This document shows positions 43,942 to 52,986 of a DNA stretch of 64,000 bases, piece after piece. Location of the stretch: contig NZ_JAUCCU010000001.1 of NCBI RefSeq assembly GCF_034675845.1, positions 744,001 through 808,000 on the forward strand, in the 5' to 3' direction. The DNA comes from Castellaniella sp. (GTDB taxonomy: Bacteria; Pseudomonadota; Gammaproteobacteria; Burkholderiales; Burkholderiaceae_B). The notes beneath the pieces are model-generated. The model was not told where the DNA came from. It did not search any database and saw nothing but the letters and a program-made list of their open reading frames with translations. A program made the translations under genes and the position numbers. The first letter of the stretch is position 1. Each line of letters starts with the position of its first letter.

Positions 43942-45978
43942 CTATGCTCCCTTCTCTGTACGAACCAAGGATTCATCGTGCATGAACTCCAGTGGAAGAT
44001 TGGGCGATACTGTTATTTTCGCCAATATTCTGCCACCTTTTTCAAAATGGTGCCTGGCCACAAGAAACGCCTTGCGTATATTATCCAGTGCGCAATCTGT
44101 TGGATTCGTGCTGATCTCTGGCGAGAAAAAATAACCAGATTTTGAATAATCCAGATCCACGCCACCCACATAAACCTTTGAATAGCCCATATAATAAGCG
44201 AACTGGATAGCATCAAGCACAACCGTCCAACCTCCGAATAGCATGACAGTCGGATCATAGGAAAAATTCTCCTCGCTGTCATGCATATCTACACCAGGGG
44301 ATTCTCGACATTCATAGTGAATAATATTTTGATCTTCAATATCATTTGGTCTGTTTTTATGAATAATTTTATAAACAGAATTCCGGAAGAATTTTTTCCC
44401 CGCCTGAACCTCGATGATATCATCAAGAAACATTTGAGCGCCAATCAGGTCGGCCCAAAAATAATATTTTGGCCGAAAATCAATACCTGATTTTTCAATC
44501 TCAAAAGCACGGTTGCACCAAAATGACTCGCGTGCCATCAAATCAGAAACATCAAAGCCTCTTAATGAAGGACCATTACCCAATATATAAGCTGTCTGTC
44601 CTATCTTGCTGTTTTTCAGTTTTTCTATCTCAGCAACTGACACACTTTGATTTTCTTTATTCGGAGTATTGCTGGTTATCATGCGAGCCTGTTGTCTCAC
44701 TAGGTCATCGACACGTTCCCGCAACAACCCGCCACCAGAACGCTCAAAGATCGCGAGAGGAACTGTGCGTTGCCACGTCAATGCTTTTTCGTAATCCCCC
44801 CAGAGTTCCAGTGTTTCTCGACCGCAACGATGACTTAGTGCAGATAAGCGAGCTACTCTTGGAAGTTGGGCGGATGGTGTCAATAAGCAGTGCCAAAAAC
44901 CAGGTGCAATAAAATCCTGGAAATGAATCTGCGAGTACGCATCTGCAGCCGATATGCCATCGCCATCCAGCGATACCTCCGATGGCACCATTTGGTGCAC
45001 ATTCTTTCTATCGAACCAAATCGCCTCCTGGAGAGCCGGGGCCGACAGACCAGCTAGAATAAAATTCTCATGAGCGCTCAGTACCTGATAAATACTCTGA
45101 GGGCATGGGTCCACCTGCAGCCCCAGCGCTTTGGACAATTCTGACCGAGCTTGCGCCGCAACAGTTTCGACGTTTTCTTCTGGTTTGAGATTCATCCCCC
45201 AATCGGCCAGATACAGCACTCGGTGCCCTCTCGCTAATTCATACAGTCGTTCGGCGTAATCCGTGCATTGCAGGTAGCGACCTTGACGAGTCCACAGAGC
45301 AGAATCCAACCGATGCTGGCCGACATAGATAAAGGCATCTTCCAAGTCAAAGTAGTAGCACAGATTTTCTGCTCTCCTGCCGCGATGGATGCCCATATTG
45401 GCGGCCAGTAGAGCAGCTTCCAATCGCAGCTCCTCTTTAGATACTTGATTATCTACGATACGCGTACGCAAGGTTTCATCGTTAGTGTGCAGTGCAATGT
45501 AGACATCTTGCCCAAACCGCAACGGGGAATTCCGAAAATCCAGGAATATGACCCCCCTTTCAGAACAAGCTTGTTTCATCCAAGGGGGCAGGTCGAACGA
45601 CATTACGAGACTATTTTGGGGAATATATTCAAATAAATAATCCAGGGCTTTACCATTGACTCGATAATAGGTAGCATTCCATAGTGGCATGCCCTCTGGG
45701 CATCCTGCCACAGCCAGTTCCCGAAACTGTGCAACATCGAAGCCAGCCCACTTATTGTTGGCAAGTTTCTGCCCACTGAAATTCTGCTGTTCTTGTTGGC
45801 GTTTAATATGAAAATCTTTTCTCAGACTAAAAGAGGATATCTCTATACCACAGCCCTGTCGTATCGGTTCTCGGATTAAATTTAAAAACCCACTGCTCAT
45901 CGAAGGTTGCCCACCGACATAGCGGGCCTTGTACTCATGGAGCAGTTCCGGAAGATAAATGACTTGTGAAAAACTCAT
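43942..45978 (-). CDS. Motility-associated factor-like protein (DUF115/MptE-like C-terminal domain)
   Basis: 678 residues. Residues about 465-670 hold the DUF115/MptE-like domain (AYILGNGPSLRGFDVSDL, RPKYYFWADL, VMLFGGWTVVLDAIQFAYYMG, VYVGGVDLDY). In Campylobacter, Aeromonas and Clostridium, Maf proteins with this domain transfer nonulosonic acids to flagellin. The first about 450 residues are unlike other Maf proteins and I do not recognise them. Usually the DUF115 core is central, so this order is unusual. In context it is the best candidate for the pseudaminate transferase. Confidence 0.8.
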   Translation of the reverse strand: MSFSQVIYLPELLHEYKARYVGGQPSMSSGFLNLIREPIRQGCGIEISSFSLRKDFHIKRQQEQQNFSGQKLANNKWAGFDVAQFRELAVAGCPEGMPLWNATYYRVNGKALDYLFEYIPQNSLVMSFDLPPWMKQACSERGVIFLDFRNSPLRFGQDVYIALHTNDETLRTRIVDNQVSKEELRLEAALLAANMGIHRGRRAENLCYYFDLEDAFIYVGQHRLDSALWTRQGRYLQCTDYAERLYELARGHRVLYLADWGMNLKPEENVETVAAQARSELSKALGLQVDPCPQSIYQVLSAHENFILAGLSAPALQEAIWFDRKNVHQMVPSEVSLDGDGISAADAYSQIHFQDFIAPGFWHCLLTPSAQLPRVARLSALSHRCGRETLELWGDYEKALTWQRTVPLAIFERSGGGLLRERVDDLVRQQARMITSNTPNKENQSVSVAEIEKLKNSKIGQTAYILGNGPSLRGFDVSDLMARESFWCNRAFEIEKSGIDFRPKYYFWADLIGAQMFLDDIIEVQAGKKFFRNSVYKIIHKNRPNDIEDQNIIHYECRESPGVDMHDSEENFSYDPTVMLFGGWTVVLDAIQFAYYMGYSKVYVGGVDLDYSKSGYFFSPEISTNPTDCALDNIRKAFLVARHHFEKGGRILAKITVSPNLPLEFMHDESLVRTEKGA

Positions 45979-46049
45979 GCTCGGGACCGTAGGTTAGGAA
46001 ACACAGGGATGCATTCAGCTAAAACGACCGGACTCGATCATGGAACCCA

Positions 46050-46673
46050 TCAGCCCGCATAAACGTAAATAGGTTCATCATACCGGGGATCAAAGAAGGT
46101 ATTACTGAGCACGTCCTGCTCGTACATACGCGGCCATCCTAATTCGCAGCCTCTCCCTATGGTTACCTGGCTGCGAATCGCTGCGCCCATCCTCAGAATG
46201 CAATATGCGCCGATTTCGACGCCCGAATCAAGCTGCACACCGCTTTCCAGCCAACACGATGATTTGACCCGGCTGTTTGGGCCGATGATGACGCCGGCAT
46301 GGATAATTGTATTGAAATCAACTCGGCAACCATGCCCTATGGTCGCATTCGGGCCAATGAACACGTTCATGCCAATGATTGCATCTTCGGCTACGACTGC
46401 ACTAGGAGAGATCAGTGTATCCAGTCGAAACCCACGCACCATCAATGCCCGCATCAGCTCCATACGTTTCATGTTGCCGAAACTCTCATCAAAAGCAACG
46501 AACGCGGTACCGCTGTCGGGTGCCAACGCATCCAATGCCGCCGAATCGAATTCATCGTCATCAGTCTGAGGCACGATGATTTTCTCCACTTGATCACCGG
46601 GATATGCTTGTTTGCAGGCGTGAAAGATCACGTCCAGACAATCACCAGCACCCACAATCCATCTAGATTTCAT
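46050..46673 (-). CDS. NeuD/PglD-type sugar acyltransferase
   Basis: 207 residues. The N-terminal half has a short Rossmann-like start (WIVGAGDCLDVIFHA) and the C-terminal half is a left-handed beta-helix with hexapeptide repeats (DAIIGMNVFIGPNATIGHG; AGVIIGPNSRV; LDSGVEIGAYCIL). The family transfers acetyl or longer acyl groups to amino or hydroxyl groups of sugars. It overlaps the Rieske oxygenase gene by 11 bases. The substrate and acyl donor are unknown; a donor on ACP 2 is possible. Confidence 0.8.
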   Translation of the reverse strand: MKSRWIVGAGDCLDVIFHACKQAYPGDQVEKIIVPQTDDDEFDSAALDALAPDSGTAFVAFDESFGNMKRMELMRALMVRGFRLDTLISPSAVVAEDAIIGMNVFIGPNATIGHGCRVDFNTIIHAGVIIGPNSRVKSSCWLESGVQLDSGVEIGAYCILRMGAAIRSQVTIGRGCELGWPRMYEQDVLSNTFFDPRYDEPIYVYAG

Positions 46674-47801
46674 GATCGGTCTCCATCAGCGTGGTGTACC
46701 AGCGCTCGATCTGACGATTGGTGCTTTCATACGCCCCCTGGGTCGGTACCGGGGCATCAATATGCAGCCCTGCTTGTACTGCCTCCAGCATGCCAATGTC
46801 TTCACTCAGGATTTTTTTGCCATAATGCATATGTGCCAGCAGCACCTGAGGAGAAAAGGCATAGCTCTTTCTTTTGCGAGCCGTCATGAAGAAAAGCTCC
46901 ACGTCGGTTTTTCCTGGGGAAACTGGCACATGATTCTCGATTGCAAAGGAATATCCACCATTACCGCAAGCAATATGAAGATTCGGATACGCCAGCCAAT
47001 TGAAATAGGCGTCGGTATCGCCCCAGCGCTCAACCATGTTCATCCAAGGCTCACGTTTAACCGGGTCGATCTTTCCCTCGGGACCGCCGTAGCTGAACGT
47101 GCGCATTTCCCGACGCAGCGCTGCAGGCGAACAGTCCTGTAATGGCGCCTCCGCCACATCTACATCAGCTGCCCCAAACGGGAAATTAGCAATCTTCACC
47201 AGACTCTTGGCATGCAGGTATTTGATGTGATTGAAATCACGCAAGTTTTCGTAAATCAGCTTCCAGTTGAATTTGGCATGCCAGGTGGTCATGATGACCT
47301 CTGTGTCGTATGCCTCGGCGCTGCTCTTGAGCAAAGCGATGAACCCAGGCGGGAACTGATCCTCGAGCGGCAACGGCTCAGGTGCAAGATTGATGAACAG
47401 CAGCCCACCCAGCTCGACCAGCGCAAAATTGCGCAATTTGAGAGATTTTTTTCTGTATCACCGATGCGATAGATGGCATCGCAATCCGGTATTTTTTTGA
47501 CACAGCCACTGCTGTCGTAGCTCCAGGCATGATAGGGGCACACCAGCGGACGCGTTCCCGTAAACCCTTGCTGTAACGGGGCGCTGCGATGCAGACAGAC
47601 GTTTTCAAATGCCCGCAACTCACCGTTGAAGTTTTGGATAACCACAGGAATCCCTACGATTTTCCGTGTAATGAACGAATTGTGCTTGGGCAAGAATGAT
47701 TTCAGACCCGCAAATACCCAGGCTTTACGAAAGATTTTGCTCTGCTCTCGATCAAAAATTTCCTGTGACAGATAGTACTTGGGGTGCATCCGTGAACGCA
47801 T
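46663..47801 (-). pseudogene. Rieske-type ring-hydroxylating oxygenase alpha subunit, interrupted by a one-base shift in a T7 (coding A7) tract
   Basis: The Rieske domain is complete in the first frame (Cys/His pairs in CLHRSAP and CPYHAW). The homology then moves to another frame at the A7 run at 47446-47452: frame 1 ends DTEKNLSNCAI, whereas frame 2 continues LRNFALVELGGLLFINL. With eight A residues one frame would run through (DTEKKSLKLRNF). The catalytic domain has NWKLIYENLRDFNHIKYLH (non-heme iron His pair) and SEDIGML. The ATG at 47801 has AGGA 6 bases upstream. The shift is either an assembly error, a lost gene or a phase-variable switch. It lies in the second acyl module. Confidence 0.8.
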
Positions 47802-47832
47802 GGTGGTCCTCAGTAACACAATGAGCGGCTAT

Positions 47833-48477
47833 TCAGAAAATCACTCGAGCCGGGTTGCCGAACACAGTCACCCCTGGCGGTACATCCTTAACCACTACCG
47901 CCCCAGCCCCCACCGTTGCCCCCTCGCCCACAGTGATATGTGGGATAATCGTGGCATGCGGATGGACGATGGCATAGTCACCAATTCGTGCCCCGCCACC
48001 AATAAACACCATGGCACCAATCTGCGCATAATGTCCGATACGCACATCATGGCCAATAATCGTGCCGCTGTGAAAATTAGCGAAATCGCCTACCCAGACA
48101 TCAGGGCTGAACTGCACTCGAGGAGCCCAGAAGCAGCCTGTTCCTAAATGCACCCCTTTGCTGAGATAACCTTCTGAGTTGAATGGCGTGTAAATATGAA
48201 TGAATTCACCGCCCTTTTCAAGAATGGGCACTGCGTACTGTGCACGCCCCTTCGGTAGGCCCACCGCACAAACAAAGGCCTCGCCCGCCTGTGGCTGATG
48301 GATCAAAGGATCGCCCACAATCGAAACCCCACAGTCGATACCGTCCAACATATGCGCCCGCGTATCCAGAAAGCCCGCAATAGACCAGTCTTTGCCGTAA
48401 GCTGATGCAGTGCGCATCTGGATCAGTACCTCACGGCCCCAACCACCAGCGCCAATGATGTAAACCTTTTTCATCAA
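47833..48477 (-). CDS. NeuD-family sugar N-acyltransferase (VioB/PerB-like)
   Basis: 214 residues. The N-terminal Rossmann-like part has VYIIGAGGWGREVLIQM. The beta-helix has GVHLGTGCFWAPRVQ, GTIIGHDVRIGHYAQIGAMVFIGGGARIG and the closing GAVVVKDVPPGVTVFGNPARV. Proteins of this shape acylate the amino group of nucleotide-linked 4-amino-4,6-dideoxy sugars. Its start overlaps the SDR stop by 4 bases. The upstream DegT aminotransferase would provide the amino sugar. The group could be acetyl or 3-hydroxybutyryl. Confidence 0.85.
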   Translation of the reverse strand: MMKKVYIIGAGGWGREVLIQMRTASAYGKDWSIAGFLDTRAHMLDGIDCGVSIVGDPLIHQPQAGEAFVCAVGLPKGRAQYAVPILEKGGEFIHIYTPFNSEGYLSKGVHLGTGCFWAPRVQFSPDVWVGDFANFHSGTIIGHDVRIGHYAQIGAMVFIGGGARIGDYAIVHPHATIIPHITVGEGATVGAGAVVVKDVPPGVTVFGNPARVIF

Positions 48478-49217
48478 ATCACCGCCCCACCATCCATGAC
48501 CAGACTGGTGCCGGTGACCCAGCGGCTGGCGTCAGACAGCATATATACGACGCCGTTGGCCACATCATCCGGCGTGCCCAACCCTAGCGGGTGACGAGCC
48601 TTTTGTTCTTCGAGCAAACCCGGGTGCATAGCCCTCATGGGCGTGACGATGGTCGAGGGTGAAATGCCATTGACGCGTATCTTGCGCTCGGCCTGCTCCA
48701 ACGCCAGACACTTGATCATACCCACCAGCCCTGCCTTCATGGCAGAATAGGGTCCAAGACCCCGCGTCCCAACATGAGCAGCGGTGGACAGCATGAAGAC
48801 GATCGAACCCTGCTGCACCACGGCATCAGCCTGGAGCAGGCGCTGAGTCAACATCACTGGTGCCAGAAAATTGACCTGATACATCTCGCTCATAAGCGAT
48901 TCATCCAGTTGGTGCACGAGACAGTGACTTTTCAGACCTGCACAATGAACCACGCCGTTCAATACCCCAGCAGTCTGAACCAGGCGGTCCCGGTCACCCT
49001 TTTGTGTCAGATCGGCCACCACCTGCACATGCCCGCCACCCGGCAGATCAGCATAAGTCGCCTGCAAGCGTTCGGCATTCCGCCCAGTGATGACCAAACA
49101 CGCACCACGACGGGCCAGTGTTATGGCGACATGCCGACCCAGATCTGATGACGCACCGGTGACCAGCACGGTTTTTCCTGCAACAGAAAAGGGATAGTGT
49201 TGTGTTGTGTCACTCAT
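48474..49217 (-). CDS. Short-chain dehydrogenase/reductase (FabG-like)
   Basis: 247 residues. The cofactor motif is TGASSDLG (residues 20-27). The catalytic pair is Tyr157 and Lys161 in PYSAMK. Gly/Asp at the C-terminus (SLVMDGGAVI) fits the classical SDR fold. It overlaps the next gene upstream by 4 bases, so translation is coupled. It could be a beta-ketoacyl-ACP reductase for the chain made by the KAS III; the pairing with a second SDR suggests two reductions or opposite stereochemistry. Confidence 0.86.
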   Translation of the reverse strand: MSDTTQHYPFSVAGKTVLVTGASSDLGRHVAITLARRGACLVITGRNAERLQATYADLPGGGHVQVVADLTQKGDRDRLVQTAGVLNGVVHCAGLKSHCLVHQLDESLMSEMYQVNFLAPVMLTQRLLQADAVVQQGSIVFMLSTAAHVGTRGLGPYSAMKAGLVGMIKCLALEQAERKIRVNGISPSTIVTPMRAMHPGLLEEQKARHPLGLGTPDDVANGVVYMLSDASRWVTGTSLVMDGGAVI

Positions 49218-49978
49218 GCGTAGATATCCATAGGCGTGCTTAAACCGCCATCCAGAATAAAATAATTGCGTGTGACCCAGCGACTGGCATCTGACAAGTA
49301 GAACACTGCAGTACTGGCAACATCTTCCGGTTCTCCCATACCCAGGGGGGTCAACGCAAATAATTCATCCATACTACCGCCCCCCTGCCCCAGACCGTCC
49401 AGCATCGGTGTCTGCACATAGCCTGGAGCAATGCAGTTGGCGCGTATGCCTTGCTTGGCGACCTCCAGCGCCAACGAGCGCATAGCCCCCAGCAATGCTG
49501 ATTTGCTTGCAGCATAAGCCGAGGTCGCCAACGCGCCACTGTGTGATGCCAGCGCTGCAATGAACAGAATTGACCCCCCAGGGGCGATCTGTTTTTTTGC
49601 CAATAACCCCTTGGTCAGCAGCATGGGCGCGTAGGTATTGGCCGAAAAAATCACATCAAGATGTTTCTGGTTAATCTGCCTGAACGGCACCAGCTTTGAA
49701 ATACCAGCAGCATGCGCCACGCCATCAAGCACACCAGCTTGTTCTACCAAGTGATCAAGGCCCTCTGGCAACGCCAGATCAGCAGCCACCACAAGGTGAC
49801 TGCTACCACACAAAGCATCCGCAGTAGCCTGCAAGCGTTCTAGGTTACGGCCTGTTATCACCAGCTGTGCGCCCATTTGTGCGCAAGTCAAGGCAATCTG
49901 CTTGCCAATGCCGGAGGACGCACCTGTTACCAGAATGCGCTTGCCAGTCAGACAAAACGGATCATCTTGCCCAGTCAT
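49214..49978 (-). CDS. Short-chain dehydrogenase/reductase (FabG-like)
   Basis: 254 residues. The cofactor motif is TGASSGIG (residues 18-25). The catalytic Tyr155 and Lys159 lie in AYAASK, and GYVQTPM is the usual following segment. By eye it is similar to the neighbouring SDR (shared ITGRN-ERLQAT and LSDASRWVT), so the two are probably duplicates that have diverged. It overlaps the KAS III gene by 4 bases. A role as acetoacetyl-ACP reductase is likely from position, not proven. Confidence 0.88.
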   Translation of the reverse strand: MTGQDDPFCLTGKRILVTGASSGIGKQIALTCAQMGAQLVITGRNLERLQATADALCGSSHLVVAADLALPEGLDHLVEQAGVLDGVAHAAGISKLVPFRQINQKHLDVIFSANTYAPMLLTKGLLAKKQIAPGGSILFIAALASHSGALATSAYAASKSALLGAMRSLALEVAKQGIRANCIAPGYVQTPMLDGLGQGGGSMDELFALTPLGMGEPEDVASTAVFYLSDASRWVTRNYFILDGGLSTPMDIYA

Positions 49979-51027
49979 GCTTCAATCAATTCCGGGAAAC
50001 AAGCAGACTCGATGTCTACAATAGCAGAGCCCCAAGACAGGCCCACTCCAAAGCCGCAAAACAGCAGACGTTTTTTTCCGGTCGCCAACGCATCCCTCAG
50101 TCTGACAGACACCGTGACTGGCAAAGAAGCACCACTAGTATTACCAAATTCACGCAAACTAGAGGGAACCTTATCTTCTGATAGCTTTAATTTCTTGCGA
50201 ATGGTTTCATTAATCATACGATTGGCTTGATGAAAGATAAAATAATCAACTTCATCTTTAGAAACACCCGAATACTCTAAGAGATATTCCACTGCAGGTG
50301 GGACACGCTGCGTAGAAAACCCAAGTATCGCGGGGCCATCCAGAATCAAATCAAGATCTGATCGCCAAAAACCATCTTCTCCCTTGTGAGCAAGGGTATG
50401 CTCGAGCTGAATAGGGTTACGGTGCCCACCAACCGGAACAATGATGGCTTTGTAACCACTACCGTCGCTATTGAGATCAAAATACATCGGTGGAGCACCT
50501 TCCTGATACTCCAATGCAGTTGCCGTACCAGCATCTGAAAACAGCGGGTCTTTTAGCGAATCCCGGTGCTTGTAGCTGGACCGATCACCCAGCAGGATCA
50601 GGCCTTTTTTAATAGCACCTGACGAAATCAGACTACCTAAAACCTGCAAAGCAAACGGATAAGCCGAACATCCCAAATTAATATCAAATGCCATTGTGGA
50701 ATGGGCCAGCCCTAACCGATCCTGTAAGATGATAGAGGTAGCAGGGACCGGATAATCTGGTGACTGAGTGACCACAATCAATGCACCAACTTCATCGCGT
50801 GACCACTCTAATTCATCCAGCAGTTTTTCTGCAGCATCGTATGCCAGATCCGAAAAACACTGCCAAGTCGGGCAAACCCGGCGTGTTTCGATGCCAATAT
50901 TCCTTACTAAGCGTTCGCGCTCTGAACGCAAATGAGGGGGCGCATCGTGCACATTGTGCACTATTTGCTTAGGCACGCAGGTTGCCATACCTGCGAAACG
51001 CACATTGGATAATTTAGAGGATGCCAT
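49975..51027 (-). CDS. 3-oxoacyl-ACP synthase III family protein (FabH-like)
   Basis: 350 residues. The triad is Cys120 (DINLGCSAYPFAL), His266 (FIFHQANRM) and Asn296 (FGNTSGAS). It is followed 4 bases overlapping by the SDRs and lies 2 bases downstream of ACP 2, so condensation, carrier and reduction genes form one unit. It is related to the orphan KAS III at 32187. The product is likely a short beta-ketoacyl-ACP. Confidence 0.9.
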   Translation of the reverse strand: MASSKLSNVRFAGMATCVPKQIVHNVHDAPPHLRSERERLVRNIGIETRRVCPTWQCFSDLAYDAAEKLLDELEWSRDEVGALIVVTQSPDYPVPATSIILQDRLGLAHSTMAFDINLGCSAYPFALQVLGSLISSGAIKKGLILLGDRSSYKHRDSLKDPLFSDAGTATALEYQEGAPPMYFDLNSDGSGYKAIIVPVGGHRNPIQLEHTLAHKGEDGFWRSDLDLILDGPAILGFSTQRVPPAVEYLLEYSGVSKDEVDYFIFHQANRMINETIRKKLKLSEDKVPSSLREFGNTSGASLPVTVSVRLRDALATGKKRLLFCGFGVGLSWGSAIVDIESACFPELIEA

Positions 51028-51029
51028 AG

Positions 51030-51257
51030 CTATGCAATCGCTAATTGATGAAGTTCAGCAATGGTAGTGACTTTAGACAAATCATCCCCAGAGATGGTTT
51101 TATCATATTCAGTATCAAACATCACAATAACTCCCAACGTGGCAAGCGAATCCCATTCTGGAAAATCCACAAACACAGAATCAGGCGCGACCGGAACGGG
51201 CTCTTGGAAATCTACCGCAATAATAAATTTTTCAATAAAATCTTCGATATTGTTCAT
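51030..51257 (-). CDS. Acyl carrier protein (ACP 2)
   Basis: 75 residues. The phosphopantetheine Ser37 lies in FPEWDSLATLGVI, a form seen in secondary-metabolite and sugar-cluster ACPs. It is not similar in detail to ACP 1 (IGIDSLDF), so each module has its own carrier. It lies between the DegT aminotransferase and the KAS III, same strand. Acidic residues dominate. Confidence 0.88.
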   Translation of the reverse strand: MNNIEDFIEKFIIAVDFQEPVPVAPDSVFVDFPEWDSLATLGVIVMFDTEYDKTISGDDLSKVTTIAELHQLAIA

Positions 51258-51298
51258 GATTGCTCCCGCTAGCGTAATTTTAAATTAATAAATAAAAA

Positions 51299-52444
51299 TC
51301 AATCTGTAGCATCGACAGCTAGCCGAACAGCGGCAACAACCCGATCAATTTCTGCAGATGTCATATATGGTGAAAATGGCAACCCAATCAAACCAGAGGC
51401 AATCGCTTCAGCGACAGGCGTGACCTGCCTGATCATTTGAATAAAATCAGAATTCTGATGAAGCAAAGGCTGATACCAGCGTCGGGTCGCAATTTTTTGA
51501 TGTTGGCAGACTCGCTCTAGGCACTGGCGCGCTTCTGCCTTCATGCGTACACACAGCATGGTCGGTGCAGTGACAGGAACACCTGCTTGCCATTGTAAGG
51601 CATCCCCACAAGCAAGCTCAAGCGATTGCCGGTATGGACGATAGACGTCCTGACGTCGCTGAACTTGCATATCCCATTGATCCAGGCTGGCGTGAGCCAC
51701 AGCAGCGTGATATTCAGATAGTTTGGCATTACTACCTACAAAAGACAGATGCCCGACAGGGAAACCTACATTAGCATCCAAATTAATGCCAAAGTTACTA
51801 AGCTGTTTAATGTGAGCATTAAGATCGGCGTCGCCACTGACAACCATACCGCCTTCGCCAGCAGCCAGGGCCTTGGTAGCATGCATGCTGTAAACAACAG
51901 GAATATCAGGTGATTCCACCCACTGACTACCAAATGCGCCTGCTGCGTCAATGAGTACACGCAGACCAGTGCTACTTTGCAAATCACTCCAAGAGTGGGT
52001 ATCCAATGGCTGCCCAAAAGCAGCAACTGCAAGCACTGCCTGTGCCCCGGATTTTGAGGCAACTTCCATTGCAACTTCTGGCGTAATCAACCAACTATTA
52101 GGATCAATATCCGCAACCACAGGAATATGACCCGCGCGTATGATTGCCGTCAGAGACGCTACAAAAGTCAACGCAGGCACAACGACTTTACTTTTAGGCG
52201 GCAAACCTAGGCTACTAAGCGCCAACTCTAACCCCTGTGTTGCATTGCTAACGGTCGTAACGTGCAACGAGTGCGAGGTATGTTGTTGGAATAGCGCTGC
52301 CAAACGAGATTCAAGCGCAGTATTGAGTGGTCCAAAATTTGAATACTGTCGACTACTATCAATTTGTTCCAGATACGGCATAATCGCCATCCTGTCAGGC
52401 AGCAAAGGCGTTAACAAAGGAATAGCGATTTGTTGCTGATTCAT
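51299..52444 (-). CDS. DegT/DnrJ/EryC1/StrS-family sugar aminotransferase
   Basis: 381 residues. The PLP Lys191 lies in YSMHATKALAAGEGG. NATQGLELALSSLG, PALTFVASLTAI, the DAAGAFGS metal/cofactor segment and FGINLDANVG fit the family. It is the first gene of the minus-strand cluster. In P. syringae and P. aeruginosa a similar aminotransferase (VioA) makes dTDP-viosamine. Here the same reaction is plausible, but no rmlA/rmlB are in the window to supply the keto sugar. Confidence 0.88.
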   Translation of the reverse strand: MNQQQIAIPLLTPLLPDRMAIMPYLEQIDSSRQYSNFGPLNTALESRLAALFQQHTSHSLHVTTVSNATQGLELALSSLGLPPKSKVVVPALTFVASLTAIIRAGHIPVVADIDPNSWLITPEVAMEVASKSGAQAVLAVAAFGQPLDTHSWSDLQSSTGLRVLIDAAGAFGSQWVESPDIPVVYSMHATKALAAGEGGMVVSGDADLNAHIKQLSNFGINLDANVGFPVGHLSFVGSNAKLSEYHAAVAHASLDQWDMQVQRRQDVYRPYRQSLELACGDALQWQAGVPVTAPTMLCVRMKAEARQCLERVCQHQKIATRRWYQPLLHQNSDFIQMIRQVTPVAEAIASGLIGLPFSPYMTSAEIDRVVAAVRLAVDATD

Positions 52445-52815
52445 GTGAACCTCAAGTTGCGACTATGCATAAGTAACGCATAAAGGGAAAGGCAAAAAAA
52501 GAGAATATTTTTAAAACCACTCGTTATAGTCATTTAATTTCAAGACTAACAGCACACAAGCTATAAAACTTCGAGGCCGATCCCTTTGAGCCTATGGCGA
52601 CATACCCTATCTACGGCTCTCACCGGAAGGTCTTTAGGTATTCGTCATTGGCCTACTTCAGGGCATCCACCCCCTGGGTAAAGCATAATAAACAACAATG
52701 CTCGACATATCAGTGGGATGTGCCACTGAGACCCCAAGTTCCTGCCGGGAAGATTGAACCACTAAAGCAGATCCCAAAGCCAGCCTTCCCAGACCATTTC
52801 TTGAATAAATAAAAA
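52445..52815. other. Upstream region of the sugar cluster, no gene recognised
   Basis: The first 110 bases are AT-rich and should hold the promoter of the minus-strand cluster; no confident -35/-10 pair can be named. The remainder (about 52550-52815) is more GC-rich and contains only short frames without recognisable similarity. It may be old mobile-element debris. Confidence 0.4.
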
Positions 52816-52986
52816 TCATTGCACCCACGACGGAGGTGCTGTCCCAGCCACGGGCGAGGCATACAGCACGGGATCGTAGTAGGCAAAGCAGAAATGTTGA
52901 CGCAGTCGAAAACGGCAAGCATCCACCAGGCTGTCCAACTGTTTCATGACATCAAGCAAATCCAGAGCATATTGATAGACGCAGAT
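52816..52986 (-). pseudogene. Possible PIN-domain (VapC-like) C-terminal fragment
   Basis: Minus-strand ALDLLDVMKQLDSLVDACRF, then FCFAYYDPVLYAS, has the pattern of the end of a VapC-type PIN ribonuclease (aromatic-YDA-L-xA). It is fused without a stop to the end of an IS3 transposase remnant. The catalytic Asp and the rest of the domain are missing. The assignment is weak. Confidence 0.3.
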
